From assembly GCF_964275005.1 (NCBI RefSeq), contig NC_092685.1:16456703-16520702 (forward strand): a stretch of 64,000 nt of DNA, given 5' to 3'. Numbering within the stretch: position 1 is the first letter of the stretch; each line of letters begins with the position of its first letter. This DNA comes from Diadema setosum. Its lineage: Eukaryota > Echinodermata > Echinoidea > Diadematoida > Diadematidae. The notes under the pieces were generated by a model. That model was given only the letters and a program-made list of their open reading frames with translations, did no database searches and was not told the DNA's origin. This document shows positions 45,501 through 58,758 of this stretch, one piece after another. The position numbers were made by a program, and so were the translations under genes.

Positions 45501-48500
45501 TTTTTTTATTTTTTATTTTTTTTTTTTTTTGGGGGGGGGTTATCACAATACGTCTTTTAAAAGAAAAACAAAACAAAACAAACAAAAAAACTTTACAGGT
45601 CATTAGTCATTTTACGATCGCATATACTTCACTCGTTAGCTTAATATATATTTTCCTACAAGGAGAGTCTAGAAATTCCATCCAATCAGCAGATATAGGT
45701 GTGAACCCTCATTGCAACTTGACTGTGATCTATCTAAACACAAGCTACATTCCTTGACAATACTAGTATGACAATGAATCATTCGCACAAAACATTATAA
45801 CATCATTATATATGCAGTGTGAAGTCCTCAATTAAGACTTCAGCAGACGTAGAAATGTAGAAGTGTTTCAATGAGTTAATGTAGCAGCAAACACAACAAA
45901 ACAAACCAAAATTATTGTACAGGTTCTTCCTATCATCTCTTCTCCAAATATTACCATTTAATATGTCTTTGCACAAACCTTGACAGCAAAAATGATGTTT
46001 ACACATATTTGTATACAAATACCTCATTTATACATAACGTCATAGTTTAAGTTTTCATGTTCACGTTCAGCAAACAAAGAAAAACCTCCTGCATGGGTTC
46101 TTTTCATATTTCTTCTCCACATGTTATCAAGTAATAAGCCTATATACACAAATGTTGTATATGCACTGATTAGCCCTATCGCCTCTGTTCTCAAAAAAAA
46201 AAAAAAAAGATGAGAAAATGAAAGTGAAATCAACCCCTTTAAAAAAAACTAGAATTATCACTGAAGGTGATTAATACCCCCGCCCCTAGTGTTGCTTTAT
46301 AGTATGTGATGTCATGAGGGCAATGGCGTTAATACCAAGTTTGTGCGCTTGTCGAATTGGAAACGGAATAATTTCAGTTTACTGTACAATTACAGAGTTG
46401 ACACCGAGTATAAAACTTACAACAAATGGAAACATGCTTTCCCCCAGCATCACTACACTTAAAGACCATCATACACACCAAATTTGACCTTCATAGCTTG
46501 AATGGTTTATTTTGATGCAAAAATGAGTGGTTACCATGGCAACACATTTTCCTTAAACTTACACATTGGTGTCTTGCAAAACTACACTTCTAGATCATGA
46601 TACATACTAAATTTGACTTTAATTGCTTGAATGATGGAAAAGTTATTCGATCTGCAAGGTTTTGGTCAAATTGTGGTTACCATGGCAACGGTTTGTGTGA
46701 CAAAACACAAAAATTATGTGTTCCACATCTATACCTCAGGACCATAATGCCCACCAAATTTGGTTTCAATTGCTTGAAGTTCACTCCACAGGATTTAAAA
46801 AAAAATGCGGTTACCATGGCAACGCATTGTCCGATACAAATACAAAGGACATTTTGCAAAACCACACTTTAAGAGCATCATACACACCAAATTTCACCTT
46901 CATAGATTAAATGGTTCAATTTGATACAAAAGTGAGTGGTTACCATGGCAACTCATTTTTCTTATATTAACACATTGGTGTCTTGCATAACTACACCTCC
47001 CTATCATCATACATACTAAATTTGACCTTAATTGCTTGAATGATGTGAAAGTTATTCAATCCACAAGGTTTTGGTAAAATTATGGTTACAATGGCAACGC
47101 TTTGTCCGACAAAAACAAAAATTATGTGTTGCACATCTATGCCTCAAGGCCATAATGCCTACCAAATTTGATTTCAATTGCTTCAAAACTGTGGAAGTTG
47201 TTCACTCCACAAGATTTCGAAGAAAACATGCGGTTACCATGGCAATGCTTTGTCAAGTACAAACACAAAGAGTGTCTTGCATAACTACACCTATAGATCA
47301 TCATAGATACCAATTTTGAAATTGATTGCTTAAATACTATGGAAGTTATTCAATCCACAAGGTTTTGGTAAAATTATGGTTACCATGGCAACGCATTGTC
47401 CGACAAACACAAAAAACATGTCTTGCACATCTATACCTCAATATCATCATTTACCCTATTAAGTTTCATTTAAATTGCTTCAAAACTGTAGGAGGAGTTC
47501 GCGACGCAAGATTTTGCAACAGATCGACCAACCGACCGACCGACCGCCCGCCCGCCCGACCGACCAACATCGCGGTGATTCCTATATACCCCCTTCACAC
47601 TACGTGTGGCGGGGGTATAAAAAAAAAAGTAAAGCACTGACCGACAGATCAAGCAGCTCCAAGACACTGTTTGTGTTGTTCTTTACGGCTAGCAGCATAG
47701 CCATGGCTCCTGCAGCTGTGAGAGGGTTCATGCCAATCTGTAGCAAAAATGAGGAAAGAAGAAAGATTGTTAGGATCATCTGCCATGCCAGGGAGAGATA
47801 TACAACTCTATGAACACAAGGTCATTACATTCGTGAGGTCACAAACTACAACCAGATTCTTACTCATTCAGTAAGTTCAAACACAAGAGTAAGCACAAAT
47901 AGGAGTATGATCCCTTCGTTTTATTTCATCACAAATCATGGAAGCATATTCTGGCGTGATTGCACAATTCTTCTCACTTAAGTTTGGAATATATAAATAT
48001 ATATCCAGGAACATTGGTTATCATTTCAATGACACCCTGCAGAGATGGCTAAATCATCAACAAGAGCAGGTGCAGTATGAATGGTGTTTAGGTGTTCAAA
48101 GATATGATTTTGCTCATCAACATTTGAACTTTCATTGTGCAAGGATGGAGGTCAGTTATACCTTTAAGACCTTCAAGCTATCGTTGATCTCCAGACCCTT
48201 GGAAAGCATGAAAGCGCCCTCGTTGGTGATCCTGTTGTTGCTGAGGTCGAGCCACTGTAACGTGCTGTTGAACTTCAGAGATTCGGCCATGGCTAATGCA
48301 CCTTCGTTCCCGAATCCATTCCACGATAGATTCAGACGTTTGATGCTTAGGTTCTCCTGCAAGAGTGGCATGAATTATAAACTTATGAAACCAGTAATAG
48401 TATGGTTAGGGAGTTTTGCGTGTCCATGGTCGCATGGAGTTCCCGTCAATCAATAATGTAAGCCAGGTGGGAAACCCCAAAGAAGAGAATTGTACTGCAC

Positions 48501-51500
48501 AATTTCCTGAGGCTTCTTTTCTCGTCGTTTGTATGGAGATGCCATACTTATAACACATATTCACGAAGTAAAGTTTCAGCAAATGTCGTGTGAAAACAAT
48601 ATTATATTTTACAATCAGGCAAAAGTTTGAAGCCAGGTTTCGGATACATAAAAAGGGTTTCTTTGACGAATGTTGGCGAGTTATAGCAAACATCTGTACA
48701 GAGCAGAGCTTCTCGAAGATTGTGTTTTTCATATCACAGCAAGGTTTTGTGTATAGTACTGATGATACGATAAATACTTAACCATTAATTCGCACACTAC
48801 ATGAGAACTTGACACTGTCCTTGTCAGCAATCATTATTCAGATCGACTTTGACCAGAGAACACAATATATCATCCGTAATCTTTTGGCAACAATAGGGTA
48901 TATATCATCTGTAATCTTTAGGCAACAATAGGGTTTTTAAGCGTCTGTGTAGCAACAAGGGGGTGATGTTCGTTATTTCGAAAGTTCACTAATCCGAAAA
49001 TGAAGAAAGTTCGTAAATCCGAATATAAGATTCTTTATCCGAGAATGAAAAAAAAAAAGTTCATTATTTTGAAAGGTTCATTAATCTGAAAACAAAATGA
49101 AGGTGCGTACTACCGAAACTTCGGAATTACGATTTTTTCCCCGATTTGGGATTAACTAAGCTTCGGAATAAGAAACTTTATTTCATTTTCTGATTGACGA
49201 ACCTTCAGAATAACGTCTCTTCGGAATAACGGACCGCAACCCAAACGAAATGCGCAAAAAATAAAGCCCCATTTTCACAGAGCCCTTCAAAGTAGAGTTA
49301 CCGCGGCAGCGCCAGGGCAATCTTTTATCACCCTTCCTGTTAAAATGGTTGTTGCTCGGACGTTGTCGCGGTAACATTTGCTTTTTGCTTTTGTAATCTC
49401 CTACTGGTTTATTGTACGAGGCGACGAATTTTGTTCTCCGGACGTTGTCGCGACGTTGCCGCGGTATTAAATTCTGTTAAAACAGGGCTTCATCCCCTGA
49501 ACCATTATGAAAGCCGACTAGCCAGACCTACCGCTAACCCTCTGCAGATCGCGATGGCACCCTTCCGTCTGAGATGATTCCAGCTTAAATTCAGGTGTTC
49601 TATCGACTCCGTTGCACCTATTGGCAAAAGAATGTAGCAATTTCCATGGATTTGATTTCATCTTGACGTAACGCTCTCTGAAGAAATAATGATGAATGAC
49701 GATCGTGACTTAATAACGTACTGCAGCAAGTGTCCTGTAGAATTAACATCACATTCTTCACGCGAAAAATGGCTCTCGAGTGTCCATTAAAATATTATGC
49801 TGCTAATAACTCGTCAACAAATAAGATTACAACATTGGCACGTAGGAACCTTATTGGTAATATGACAAATTACGCTTAGCAATTAAAGGGGATTATTGAT
49901 ATCATTTATTAATATTAGCTGGATAATTTTCTTTATAACTGAGACCCTATGATGTATTCTGAAATTCTAAAGTTTGCCTAAGTATCATGGGGGGGGGGAG
50001 AGATAAGTTCCGTCAAAAAAATAATCATTTTCTTTTTTTTTTCTTTTTGAGGAAGAAGACTGAGATAATATCAGTCTTCGCACGTTTCAGTTTAACTTAT
50101 TCAAACATCTCTTGCAATTTCTTGTCGTTCCTCAAAAATTGTGGGTCTACAACGGGTAACGTTGTTTCCATTATCCTGAACATGCATTGTCTTGTTGATA
50201 CACTTGCGAAAGTTACGTCTGGTTGATCTTACCTATCCCATGACCGATGACTTCCCCGCCAATTTCACCTAACTCGTTGTGACTCAGAATCAACTCTTTG
50301 ATCCTGTAATTATTCTGAAGTATTATAGAACAAAGACAGAAAAGGCAAGATGAATATTGAAAATATACTCATCACTGCAATTCATTTTTTCTTTCTGAAG
50401 AATTCTTTATCCATTATCAAGGCTATATAGTAGTGATTCTGAAAGTCGAAGCAATATAAACCTACAGATCATTAATGCACGTAGGTATATACCATTACTG
50501 CTTATGAATGGCGTGCAAAATTCATTTTTAGGATGGATAATCTTGTATATCCTTTGAAAGCGAGAACTTTGTGGTTTATTACGTTCAATATCAAATATTT
50601 TGCATTACGTTTCATGCAATTTATATCCTTAAATACAATGAATACGAAGAATTTATACTTTTATGAAAGCCGCACTTTAGTGTATTAGAGCCTATTTGGT
50701 TCCGTTTGGTCAAGTCATGATTCTACTGACAACCCAAATTATGAGGTCGCTGGAGATATCACTTCTTGCTCGTCTCTTCTTCACCGCAGCAATCCTATAT
50801 ATAGGAAAATCAGATTTCGAAATATTTGTATTGTCATTCATTTTCATTCTCACATCAAGCAATACTCGTTGTTATTAAAATATCATTAGTCTTACCCTGA
50901 GCGCTTCTGTAAAATGCTGAGCATCTTTGTCCTTGAAGTCGTTACCTTTGAAATTAAACAAACATCACAAAATGAGCTATAAAGATGAAGAATATCTGAT
51001 ATAAGACGGCTTCGTAGAATGAACAAGTTAGTATTCCCCCGCTGGACTTGAGATTTTTTTTTTTACAGAATTCCGTGAGGTTAGGACCATTATTCATACT
51101 GCAATCGAAATTGGGTCCTCTCTCTCCTTTTGTGTGTGCGTGTCTATAACTAATTAGTCCCTGAAGGTAAATGTCACGTGCGCTATAAATTTGTCGAATG
51201 ATCGATCTGCTTGGGTATGAAATGCCTCGAGTGTGAGTGGAACATGCATGTGACCATGGACGCGTCGAGTATAATAGACGTAATTTGAAAAGGCAATACA
51301 TTAAACGAAAACCTATCACCAGGTAGTCCAGACGACCTTCACAGTGTGGTTCTAATCGTGTAAGCACGTACAGTCGGGGCTTCATCACATTGGAAATACA
51401 ATGGAGCAGAAAAATGCTCTCGTCACGTTTGAAATAACATTGATTGCTGCGCGGCAGTCTGAAGTTGGGGGGGGGGGAAGTGGGTGGTGGTATTGCACAA

Positions 51501-54500
51501 ACTGTAGCTCTCCGCCTGCCAATATAACGTTTCTCTTCCTTTTTCGTCTTTCCCCTTCAATTCTCTTCCATCCTTCCCTCCTTTCTCTCTATCAGAGTAG
51601 AAATGGGTAGCATTTTATCAAACTAGTAAGTGTCGTAATGCCAATACCTCGCAAAACGATTAAAAAAAATGCAATATAATAATGTAAAGCACTATTATGT
51701 TGGAACAATCTAAAAAAAAAATATTCAAAAAAATCTATAGAGATGGAACAATCTAAAGTGATCACAAAATTGAAAAATGAATGTGAAATATGTATGGTTA
51801 CCTAGGGTGACAAAACGAGAAAGAAAGCTGATGTCTGAACTTATTTTATGCCCGTACTTAAATGCACACAAGGATAGCACGCTTATAGTTTCAAAGGTAA
51901 TGGATGCAGATTGGATGCACGACTGTATCGGACGATTGCTATCATTTATCGTATCAAATCTATAAACCTTTGTCGCAATAAAACGTACTCCTGAGTACTC
52001 ACCCGACAGGTTTACTCTCCTGAGGTTGGTATTGTCTAGGAGCATCTCTCCTATGGCCTTGGCTCCTTTTGTTCCAATTTTGTTCTCGGCAAGATTCTGA
52101 AAATCAAAGCGGAATCCAAGTAAAAACAAAACAAAACAAAACAAAATGAAAACACCATCATTAAGACCTACAAGCTTTCCGATCTCGCCCATGTGGAGAA
52201 AGTAAAAATCAACTACAATGAAAGGCACATATCCTCCTTTTTTGTCTTCACTTAAAACGAAATCCGCGAATGTTGAATACTAAGTACATGACGCACAATA
52301 TTGACTTTTAGTGTTTCGCTATTAAAAACGCAATTCATTATCGTTTGGAGACGCGCTGTTTATAAGCCAGTTCGGAGTTAGCTCATGGGCACATTGGTCC
52401 GAATGACCTTTCTTTTTTCTCAGTCGGTTAGGGGCACTTCATTCGTTTTGAGAGCGACATAATGCATAAGCTTTACGTAACAATTTATGGAATTCATTGA
52501 TCCTGTTCAAACAAAGAATGAACTTGTATACACCAGATGACCAGAATGATCCGTCAAGTAGCACATGGGAAAGCATCCATTTCATTATTTTGCGTTGAAT
52601 GTATTAACAACCTCTTTCTATTGATATTGCCAAATACCACTTTTGCTGTCAGGTGGATGTGCTGGCAAGCGGCATTTATAAGGATTACATGAATAATCAT
52701 TACATCACAGATGCTTATCCGAGTGAATTTAAAAACCAACATGCATGTTGGTCCGAATGACCTTGTTTCTGCTCATGCGCAAAGTGGAACTCCGAACTGG
52801 CTTATTATACTCGTATTTCTTTATGCAGCGCGGTCTGATAATAGTAGAAAACTCTAGGAGAAGAAAAAGCTGATGCAAATTATACTTACGAGGTCGTTGA
52901 TATAGCAGTTTTCCTTCAACATATCGGCAATGTAGACTCCGCCATCCCCTTCGATCCAGTTGTCTTCAAGATCCAAAGTTAATACTGTCGTGTTCGTCTG
53001 CAAAAGCAAGAAGAACATTATGATATTAAACTCGTCACTGACAAGATGACGAGATGTCGTGAGCAATACTGTCGCAGCGTTGATGTCTGACGGGATCTTG
53101 TGCTCAATAACGCGAATCGTTGGATTTGCGCACTGTTTTCTTTTTCTCTTTCTTTCCCCTCCCCCCATCCCATCCCCAGCAATTGACTTTGAAGGCAACG
53201 TTATAATGCTTCATGTCGACATTTGACAACAGCAGATCAAAACAAAAAGTGCATGCCTTAGTATTTAATGGGAGGAATAGAATAGGATATCTGGTTTGGT
53301 TGCCATAAATTCGTAGGTCTTCGTAACTTCTTGATTTGCACTTATCCTTCATAACATCCATTTCGACGTGTTGAAATGAATGGTGATAAGATACTTTAGG
53401 ATGAAGCATGTCCCAAAGATTGTCAGCGAGGTGGGTGGGACAATTCTGAGAAAGTAAAAAAGAAAAAGAAAAAATTGTTTTTTGACGGCGAAAAAAAAAA
53501 TAATGAGACGCTGAAAGTGTGCAGTCTATTCAGAGGCAATCACATTAACCCAGATAATGTTGATGCTAGCGAAAGAAGACAATAACGGCAACGCGGCTCC
53601 AATTACCACGAGTGCTACAGCGATGGCTTTAGCCCCCTGCGGACCCAGACCGTGGTGTTTCATGGAGATCCTTGGTGACGTCATGTGGCGTAAGAAGTGT
53701 GATGCTGGCACCACGCCGATATCCCGGCATGCTTGGACGTATGTTTTCCGGCCCGTCGGGTCGTACTCTTCCGTCGCATCTTTCTCTGAATGAGATAAGA
53801 TCGGATAAACAAAATATATCCTCGTAAGCAATGTTCATCAGCGTTTGACAGGTGCACGAACTATGTGATTTGATAATATATGCACTTTACGAACGTATGC
53901 GTATGTGATACTAGCATCACGCAATATGTATTTTGTCAGCTACATCCATTCCTTCTGCACTTATTTCTTGGTCATTATTAATCAATGCATTTATCTACCC
54001 ATTCATTAATCAACAAAAATACTGATGTTAGCCCAAATATATCCACTATTTTCTCTTTCCAGTAGACACAAAGTGCCTGACAAAAAAACAACAACAACAA
54101 CAAAACCTTGAGAAAACCGATCTTTACCTCCTGACATGTAAATCAATCGGGACAATTTAATGATTGACGCGACATGAACTAATTTTGACTACAGCTTTGA
54201 AGCCGTTATTTCCATAATTATCTTCACCACAAACTGACAGGGGGGGGGGGGGGAGGGGACAAAACTTCACTTCACATCATATCTAATCTCAGGTGAAGTA
54301 TCTTCTAGCTTAGCCATGCATATTCAAAGGGTGAATATCACATACATAGGAATCTTATCACATTTCTTCAGATTCTCAAATATTGTCATGGGTATATAAT
54401 ATGTTTTAGAAGTGCAATGTGGCGTGTGAGTTTCAAGGCTGATTGAGAGAACGAGTGGGCCATTAAGACCACTGAAGACGAGATTTATATAATAATACTG

Positions 54501-55889
54501 ATAATAATTATACTGAACAACCACACGCTGCATTGATCGTATCACATCCATAATGATAACCTGTAATAACACATACACACATACATGCTCGTAGGTTTTT
54601 TTCCTGCCGTTGCTAGACTGAGGCGGGTAAGACTCTTTCCTTGGTTACTATGTTTACGACCTTCATGGTTCAAATTGTATTGTATGTAATGAGCGATAAA
54701 TTAGGGATTGAGCAGTCATTCCAATGACCTTTGGACTGATTAGCTGCTTGACGATTCGTTATCTGTTTGTCTGCGCTTGGATGGGAATGCTAGATATTTT
54801 ACGGCACACTGATCGCGTTCTGTGACGATTAGAAGAACGGTGTCTTCCATAATATACCATACAACATTATCATGGTATAACAATATGATAACAGTGGATA
54901 TTCTGAATGTACTGAAGATTATTTCTCGTCATTATCATAATGTATCAGCGTTTTAAATTGTAGTAGATATCAAAGACCTATTCAAAAATTGGTATACTCC
55001 TACGAAAGTATAAAGAATACAACTCAAGGTATCGTGTAATGATGTCAAAATGAACCCGAAGGAGTGGATGAATTGACTCTGATCCTTCGCGTTCTAATCA
55101 TTAAATAACTTGCAAAAAAAGAAGAAGAAGAAGAAGAAGAGTGTTTTGTTTGTAAGCAGGGTTTGTGTGGGACAATATTGGCTCCTTCTTCGTAAGTATA
55201 CATACAGTGAATTGATTGAAATGAAATAAACTAAAAGCAAAAGGAGCAAAGTAACTCGCCCAGCGTTAAATTATCAGGCTAAAACGAAATTGAATCAAAT
55301 AAAAACAGAGTAAAATTCAACTGAATAAAATGAAATATAAACGAAAATTTTCGAATCGACTCAAGTTATATAGATAAAATATAGAATTGTACTTGATTAA
55401 CAGAATAATGCACATGGATTACGGTAAAGTATATATCCCCGTTTACGGACTGACCAACATTTTCTTTACAAGAAATAAAGACAAAACTTGAAGAAAGTAT
55501 AAACGCTTTACAGATTTCCGGACGGTTCTGTTGTTTCAAAGATTTTTTCAAAGTGTAAAATGACTGTCTGGCCTGAAATACTTACCGTCGATCTCCAGAT
55601 CGGTGTCCCAGCCGCTATCGCTCTGATCAGAATCGTCATCGCGGCCCTGTTTGTTGCTCCTGCTGACACTGCTATTTGCGACGGACGAGCTGTCTGCCGT
55701 CGAACCGACACCAGATTCGTCCCCGCCACCGCCGCCCATCTCTTTCGATCGACGTCGGTCCATGGTCAAATGAGCCGTGGCCAGAACCGGTGCCCCACCA
55801 GACCCTTTGCGGACGCTGACCTGCTCGCCCACGGTGTCGGGTCGCCCGTTTCCCTCGCCGACGTCATCCGCGTGTTTGTCACCGTTCAT
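39570..55889 (-). CDS. LRRC74-like leucine-rich repeat protein with two EF-hands (12 coding exons)
   Basis: Coding exons in gene order: 55586-55889, 53607-53785, 52890-52997, 52003-52096, 50896-50945, 50233-50314, 49532-49617, 48162-48356, 47642-47737, 45193-45441, 44343-44428, 39570-40032. All are GT-AG and in frame, giving 663 aa. Residues 1-101 are acidic, Ser/Gly-rich and low-complexity, ending SGWDTDLEID. Next comes an LRRC74-type block (YVQACRDIGVVPASHFLRHM, HHGLGPQGAKAIA). About nine ribonuclease-inhibitor-type LRRs follow (for example LTLDLEDNWIEGDGG, RLNLSWNGFGNEGALAM, WLDLSNNRITNEGAFML) at roughly residues 150-405. Two complete EF-hand loops lie at 464-475 (DKDKSLTVTREE) and 500-511 (DRDGDGEIDYGE), so calcium binding is likely. 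The tail, 512-663, is charged and ends in Ser-Pro-Lys-type repeats (SPSK, SPRQK, SPRK). The start ATG at 55889 lies 15 bases inside an exon whose acceptor ends at 55905, so an upstream non-coding exon is likely. Molecular function is unknown; a cilium or sperm role is only suggested by X-box elements nearby. The family is clear; A versus B orthology is not resolved. Confidence 0.9.
43016..43240. mobile_element. About 225-bp MITE with diverged inverted arms
   Basis: AGTCATACAGCCCACGAATT on the left against AATTCATGGGCTGTATGACT on the right. Outer and inner parts (CATGAGAC, GACACTAGGCAAA against TTTGCTTGGTGTC) also pair. Confidence 0.55.
45035..45127. mobile_element. 93-bp TTAA MITE, copy 2
   Basis: TTAACCTGTTGAGGACAG through GACTCGTCCTCAACGGGTTA. 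It shares the central TGATTTTGCTACAACACGCA with copy 1, and lies in the LRRC74-like intron next to the EF-hand exon (45193-45441). Confidence 0.65.
46270..47622. mobile_element. Internally repeated element carrying seven X-box-like sites
   Basis: About 1.35 kb in the LRRC74-like intron 9. It begins TTAATACCCCCGCCCCTAG and ends GTGGCGGGGGTATAA, so the termini are inverted. The inside is seven units of about 130-148 bp, each with CACACCAAATTTGA-type and GGTTACCATGGCAACG-type phrases, then a GACC/GCCC tract (47521-47568). The X-box-like 14-mers start at 46530, 46676, 46810, 46939, 47085, 47233 and 47379. Five are exactly GTTACCATGGCAAC; 47085 and 47233 each differ at one base. The element stops about 20 bp short of exon 47642-47737. 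Confidence 0.7.
48968..49235. repeat. Palindromic TTCGTTATTCCGAA array, copy 2
   Basis: More diverged copy in the intron between LRRC74-like exons 7 and 8: TTCGTTATTTCGAAAG and AATCCGAAAATGAA on the left, AACGAACCTTCAGAATAACG on the right. Confidence 0.7.
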
Positions 55890-57249
55890 AGAGTCATCGT
55901 GATCCTGTATACATGCAAGGAATTGGAGAGACATGAATTGCAGACTCGTGGATTGATACAAAGTAATGAGGGCCCGGAGTCTTTGGCTGCGTTAGCTAAA
56001 TACTTCTTTATTTCCTTCCTTCACAAAAACTGGTCCACAAAAATTGTATATTCCTTTCTATAAAAGCTTGCACAGATGAGAAAAATCTAGGATTCGTAGC
56101 GTTGCGTTTAAGCATGAGATATCTTTGGCATTGAAATATTTCGAAAATCTAGGTTGAGATCAAATCTGTCTGCGGCACTTAACTGAACTCCAATGTTTCA
56201 GAGATGTTTTTCAATCCCTTTCCCCCATCCCTCCACACCCCCCCCCCCCAAAAAAATGGAATTATGATGAGAACGTTTTCTTTCCCTTAGAGAGAGCGAA
56301 GGAAAGAGAAAGACAGACAGACAGCCAGACGGAGGGTGAGAAAGAGTGAAAGAGAAAGATTGGAAACTAACTATATCTTTCAATTATGATAATGATATGA
56401 TAATGATGATATCAATCCATAACTATATAGGACAGTGTCTGAAAAATATCATGCGGTCTGCAGTAATGTCGTGACATCCACGTTGGTATTATGTCTCAAT
56501 CCATTAGCCTAACGAGAATACTTCAACAGACAATATGTATAGAGCAGCTTGAGTTTGATAAGGCCACCCTTGGTCTCGCGTGCGGAAGACCTGTGCATAT
56601 TGTATGAAGCAAATTTCCAGCGATGTTGACAGGCAAATATTTCTACACTTTCTCACCGCTGTTTGATGCATTTGAAGCACTGCTGTGCGTTAATAAAGAA
56701 CGATTTATTTCATCAAGTGCCACCCTTTCCAAATCATTAATCGTAGCCGTCACGAGATTCCCTTTTAATTTGTCACACCACTATAGCGGATGCTAACGTA
56801 CTTCCACAGCATGCAATTTTGTACCTTCGTGGATTATCTATAGATATCACATGCATCGCCGGGGGTTGGCATGTTCATGGCTGTTTGTTTTTGTCCCCAT
56901 CAGGATCCATTGTCAAGGTTGCTGGTTTTTAACAGGATTTGATTGCTATACGAAACCACGGATGCGCTAATTACGTACGGCTGCTCTCTGCAAGAGGAGC
57001 TAATCGTCAAAATACACTTATCTTAATTACGAGAGATATCATATGAAAGCACAAGATTTGCGACATCTCTTCTGTTCATCTTTCTAGCGACATTTCCGTT
57101 GAATAAGACGCCAACGCGTGTTCGGAAAGCCATAAAATAATTGATTTTGGTTTTTCGGTTGATAGTCCTTGTGTTTCTCTTCGCAAGGTTCTACTGAGCA
57201 TGAAATCATCTCGAGTTCCTCGAGGGCCACTCGAATAACGATTTTTCGT

Positions 57250-57270
57250 TCATTGGTTGCCTAGCAACAC
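57250..57270. promoter_or_regulatory. RFX X-box adjoining an inverted CCAAT box
   Basis: The 13-mer GTTGCCTAGCAAC at 57256-57268 fits the RFX X-box pattern RYYNYY-N-RRNRAC. It is preceded directly by ATTGG (reverse-strand CCAAT) at 57252-57256. X-box plus CCAAT pairs are typical of promoters of ciliary genes. On the minus strand it reads X-box then CCAAT, about 1.35 kb upstream of the first known exon of the LRRC74-like gene. It is a candidate promoter for that gene's non-coding first exon. A possible minus-strand donor (CAGCG|GTGAGA) lies near 56657. Confidence 0.5.
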
Positions 57271-58028
57271 TATATACTCTTGTGCAAAGGCGGTCTTGTT
57301 TTGATAGCGTTTTACTTGGGCATCTTGATTCCAATGACTTAAGTCTGATTGCACGTACAATATTGTCTGTAACTGATAATACTCATGAACCATCGTCTTG
57401 TCGACAGCACAGTAGTGGCGGGCGCTGCCTGTACGATTGTCTTCGGTATCCCCGGCTTAGGCCTATGATTATTGAGTCAAGTGATTAAAAAAAAAATGTC
57501 ACAATTTGTGGTGAAATCGAATTGTCGCACAATCCATACGAGGTAGTAAGACCCCAAAGCCAATTACATTATTTTGTGAAGTCATCTAATTCATTCTTGG
57601 TCAGTCCGTTGTACAACAAGCAGTTATATTTTGTAAAGCTAACTGTAAAATTGACGGCACGTTGTATCTCGTGTTCTCTGCGCGGTTACAGCCGAACATT
57701 ATGTATGCCCGAGGATACGCTTTGACAACTTGCAACATAAACACAATGAAAAGAAGACAATGATGCATGACTGATCAATACATTCCAACAATATGTTATG
57801 AAAACATGCTATTCATTTTCTCACTGACATATTGACAAAACACCTTTGTACATGGGCCTACCTGTATCACAATGCAGCATCATGGCCGTAGGGTCCCATT
57901 GCACAATACTTTTACTGTTCGTATGATAGGATACGGGAACAATACTAAATCATACACGTCTTTTCGACGGTCTGGTTGCGCTTAACGAATCTGCTGTTGT
58001 TCTGTCGCCTCAAATACATAAACTCATC

Positions 58029-58229
58029 TTGGGAAAAAACAGCAATAACAATACTAGTTCTCCAAAATCAAGTCACGTGTCTCGTATTTGGCGTGATTCC
58101 CTGAGAAACAACCTCAGTACACGATCTCACAAAATATGTAGCAAGCACTTATCATCTTCAGAAATCACCTCGGCGCGCCTTTCTGCTCCCGGTAAACAAA
58201 TTCCAAAGGTTTGTTGTCTGCAAATTTAG
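58029..58229 (+). pseudogene. Possible THAP-domain relic
   Basis: An open frame contains VSRIWRDSLRNNL, a gap, then HKICSKHLSSSEI. This resembles the W...L...C-x2-H half of a THAP zinc finger (typically ...W...CSxHF). The N-terminal CxxC half is not found, nor the C-terminal AVPTIF-type end. It may be a fragment of a P-element-like transposase or chance. Confidence 0.2.
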
Positions 58230-58530
58230 CTAGTGGTAATCTTGTTTGATAACAATAAGAAAAAATAACTCCAAAAGGTAATTTGTCAAAACTGCATCAA
58301 AGTGAAACAGCGACAATGTGTTTACATAAACCCCAAAGCTCGACACAACTGGGGATGGTACCGTGTGTTATGTGTGTTATTTATACCAAGTCCTTTGATA
58401 ATCGTCCGCTTATAAATGACCTATAGGATCCGTTATGATCTGGGATACTGTTGAAAAAATCTCACTTGGTTTCGTTTTAATTTCTTGTTATTGCCCGTGA
58501 TCAAATTTAGAAGCTCTACTAAGATTGGGT

Positions 58531-58697
58531 CTGTACAGCCATTATTGAAATTAGCTAGTCATCCCATCAGGGTAAAAGAAAAAAAAATAGCAATAATTAT
58601 AATCAAAAGAAGGCGGTACAGCCATTATTGAAATTAGCTAGTCATCCCATCAGGGTAAAAGAAAAAATAGTAATAATTATAATCAAAAGAAGGCGGA
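58531..58697 (+). repeat. 83-bp tandem duplication
   Basis: GTACAGCCATTATTGAAATT at 58533 recurs at 58616, both running through AATCAAAAGAAGGCGG. Confidence 0.85.
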
Positions 58698-58730
58698 AAA
58701 TTTGAATCACAGGCCTGCAATATATTGCAA

Positions 58731-58758
58731 TTTCAAGAATGATATATCATTCTTGAAA
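58731..58758. repeat. Perfect 28-bp palindrome
   Basis: Half-site TTTCAAGAATGATA followed at once by its exact reverse complement with no spacer. It lies 35 bp after the tandem duplication. Confidence 0.9.

Noticed and set aside
45136..45757. Long plus-strand frames of 156 and 183 codons
   Set aside because: They are antisense to the EF-hand exon of the LRRC74-like gene and then run through a poly-T/ATT tract.
47521..47568. GACC/GCCC tract as a possible promoter or CpG element
   Set aside because: Better explained as the end of the internally repeated transposon-like element.
55560..56063. 167-codon plus-strand frame
   Set aside because: Antisense to the first coding exon of the LRRC74-like gene.
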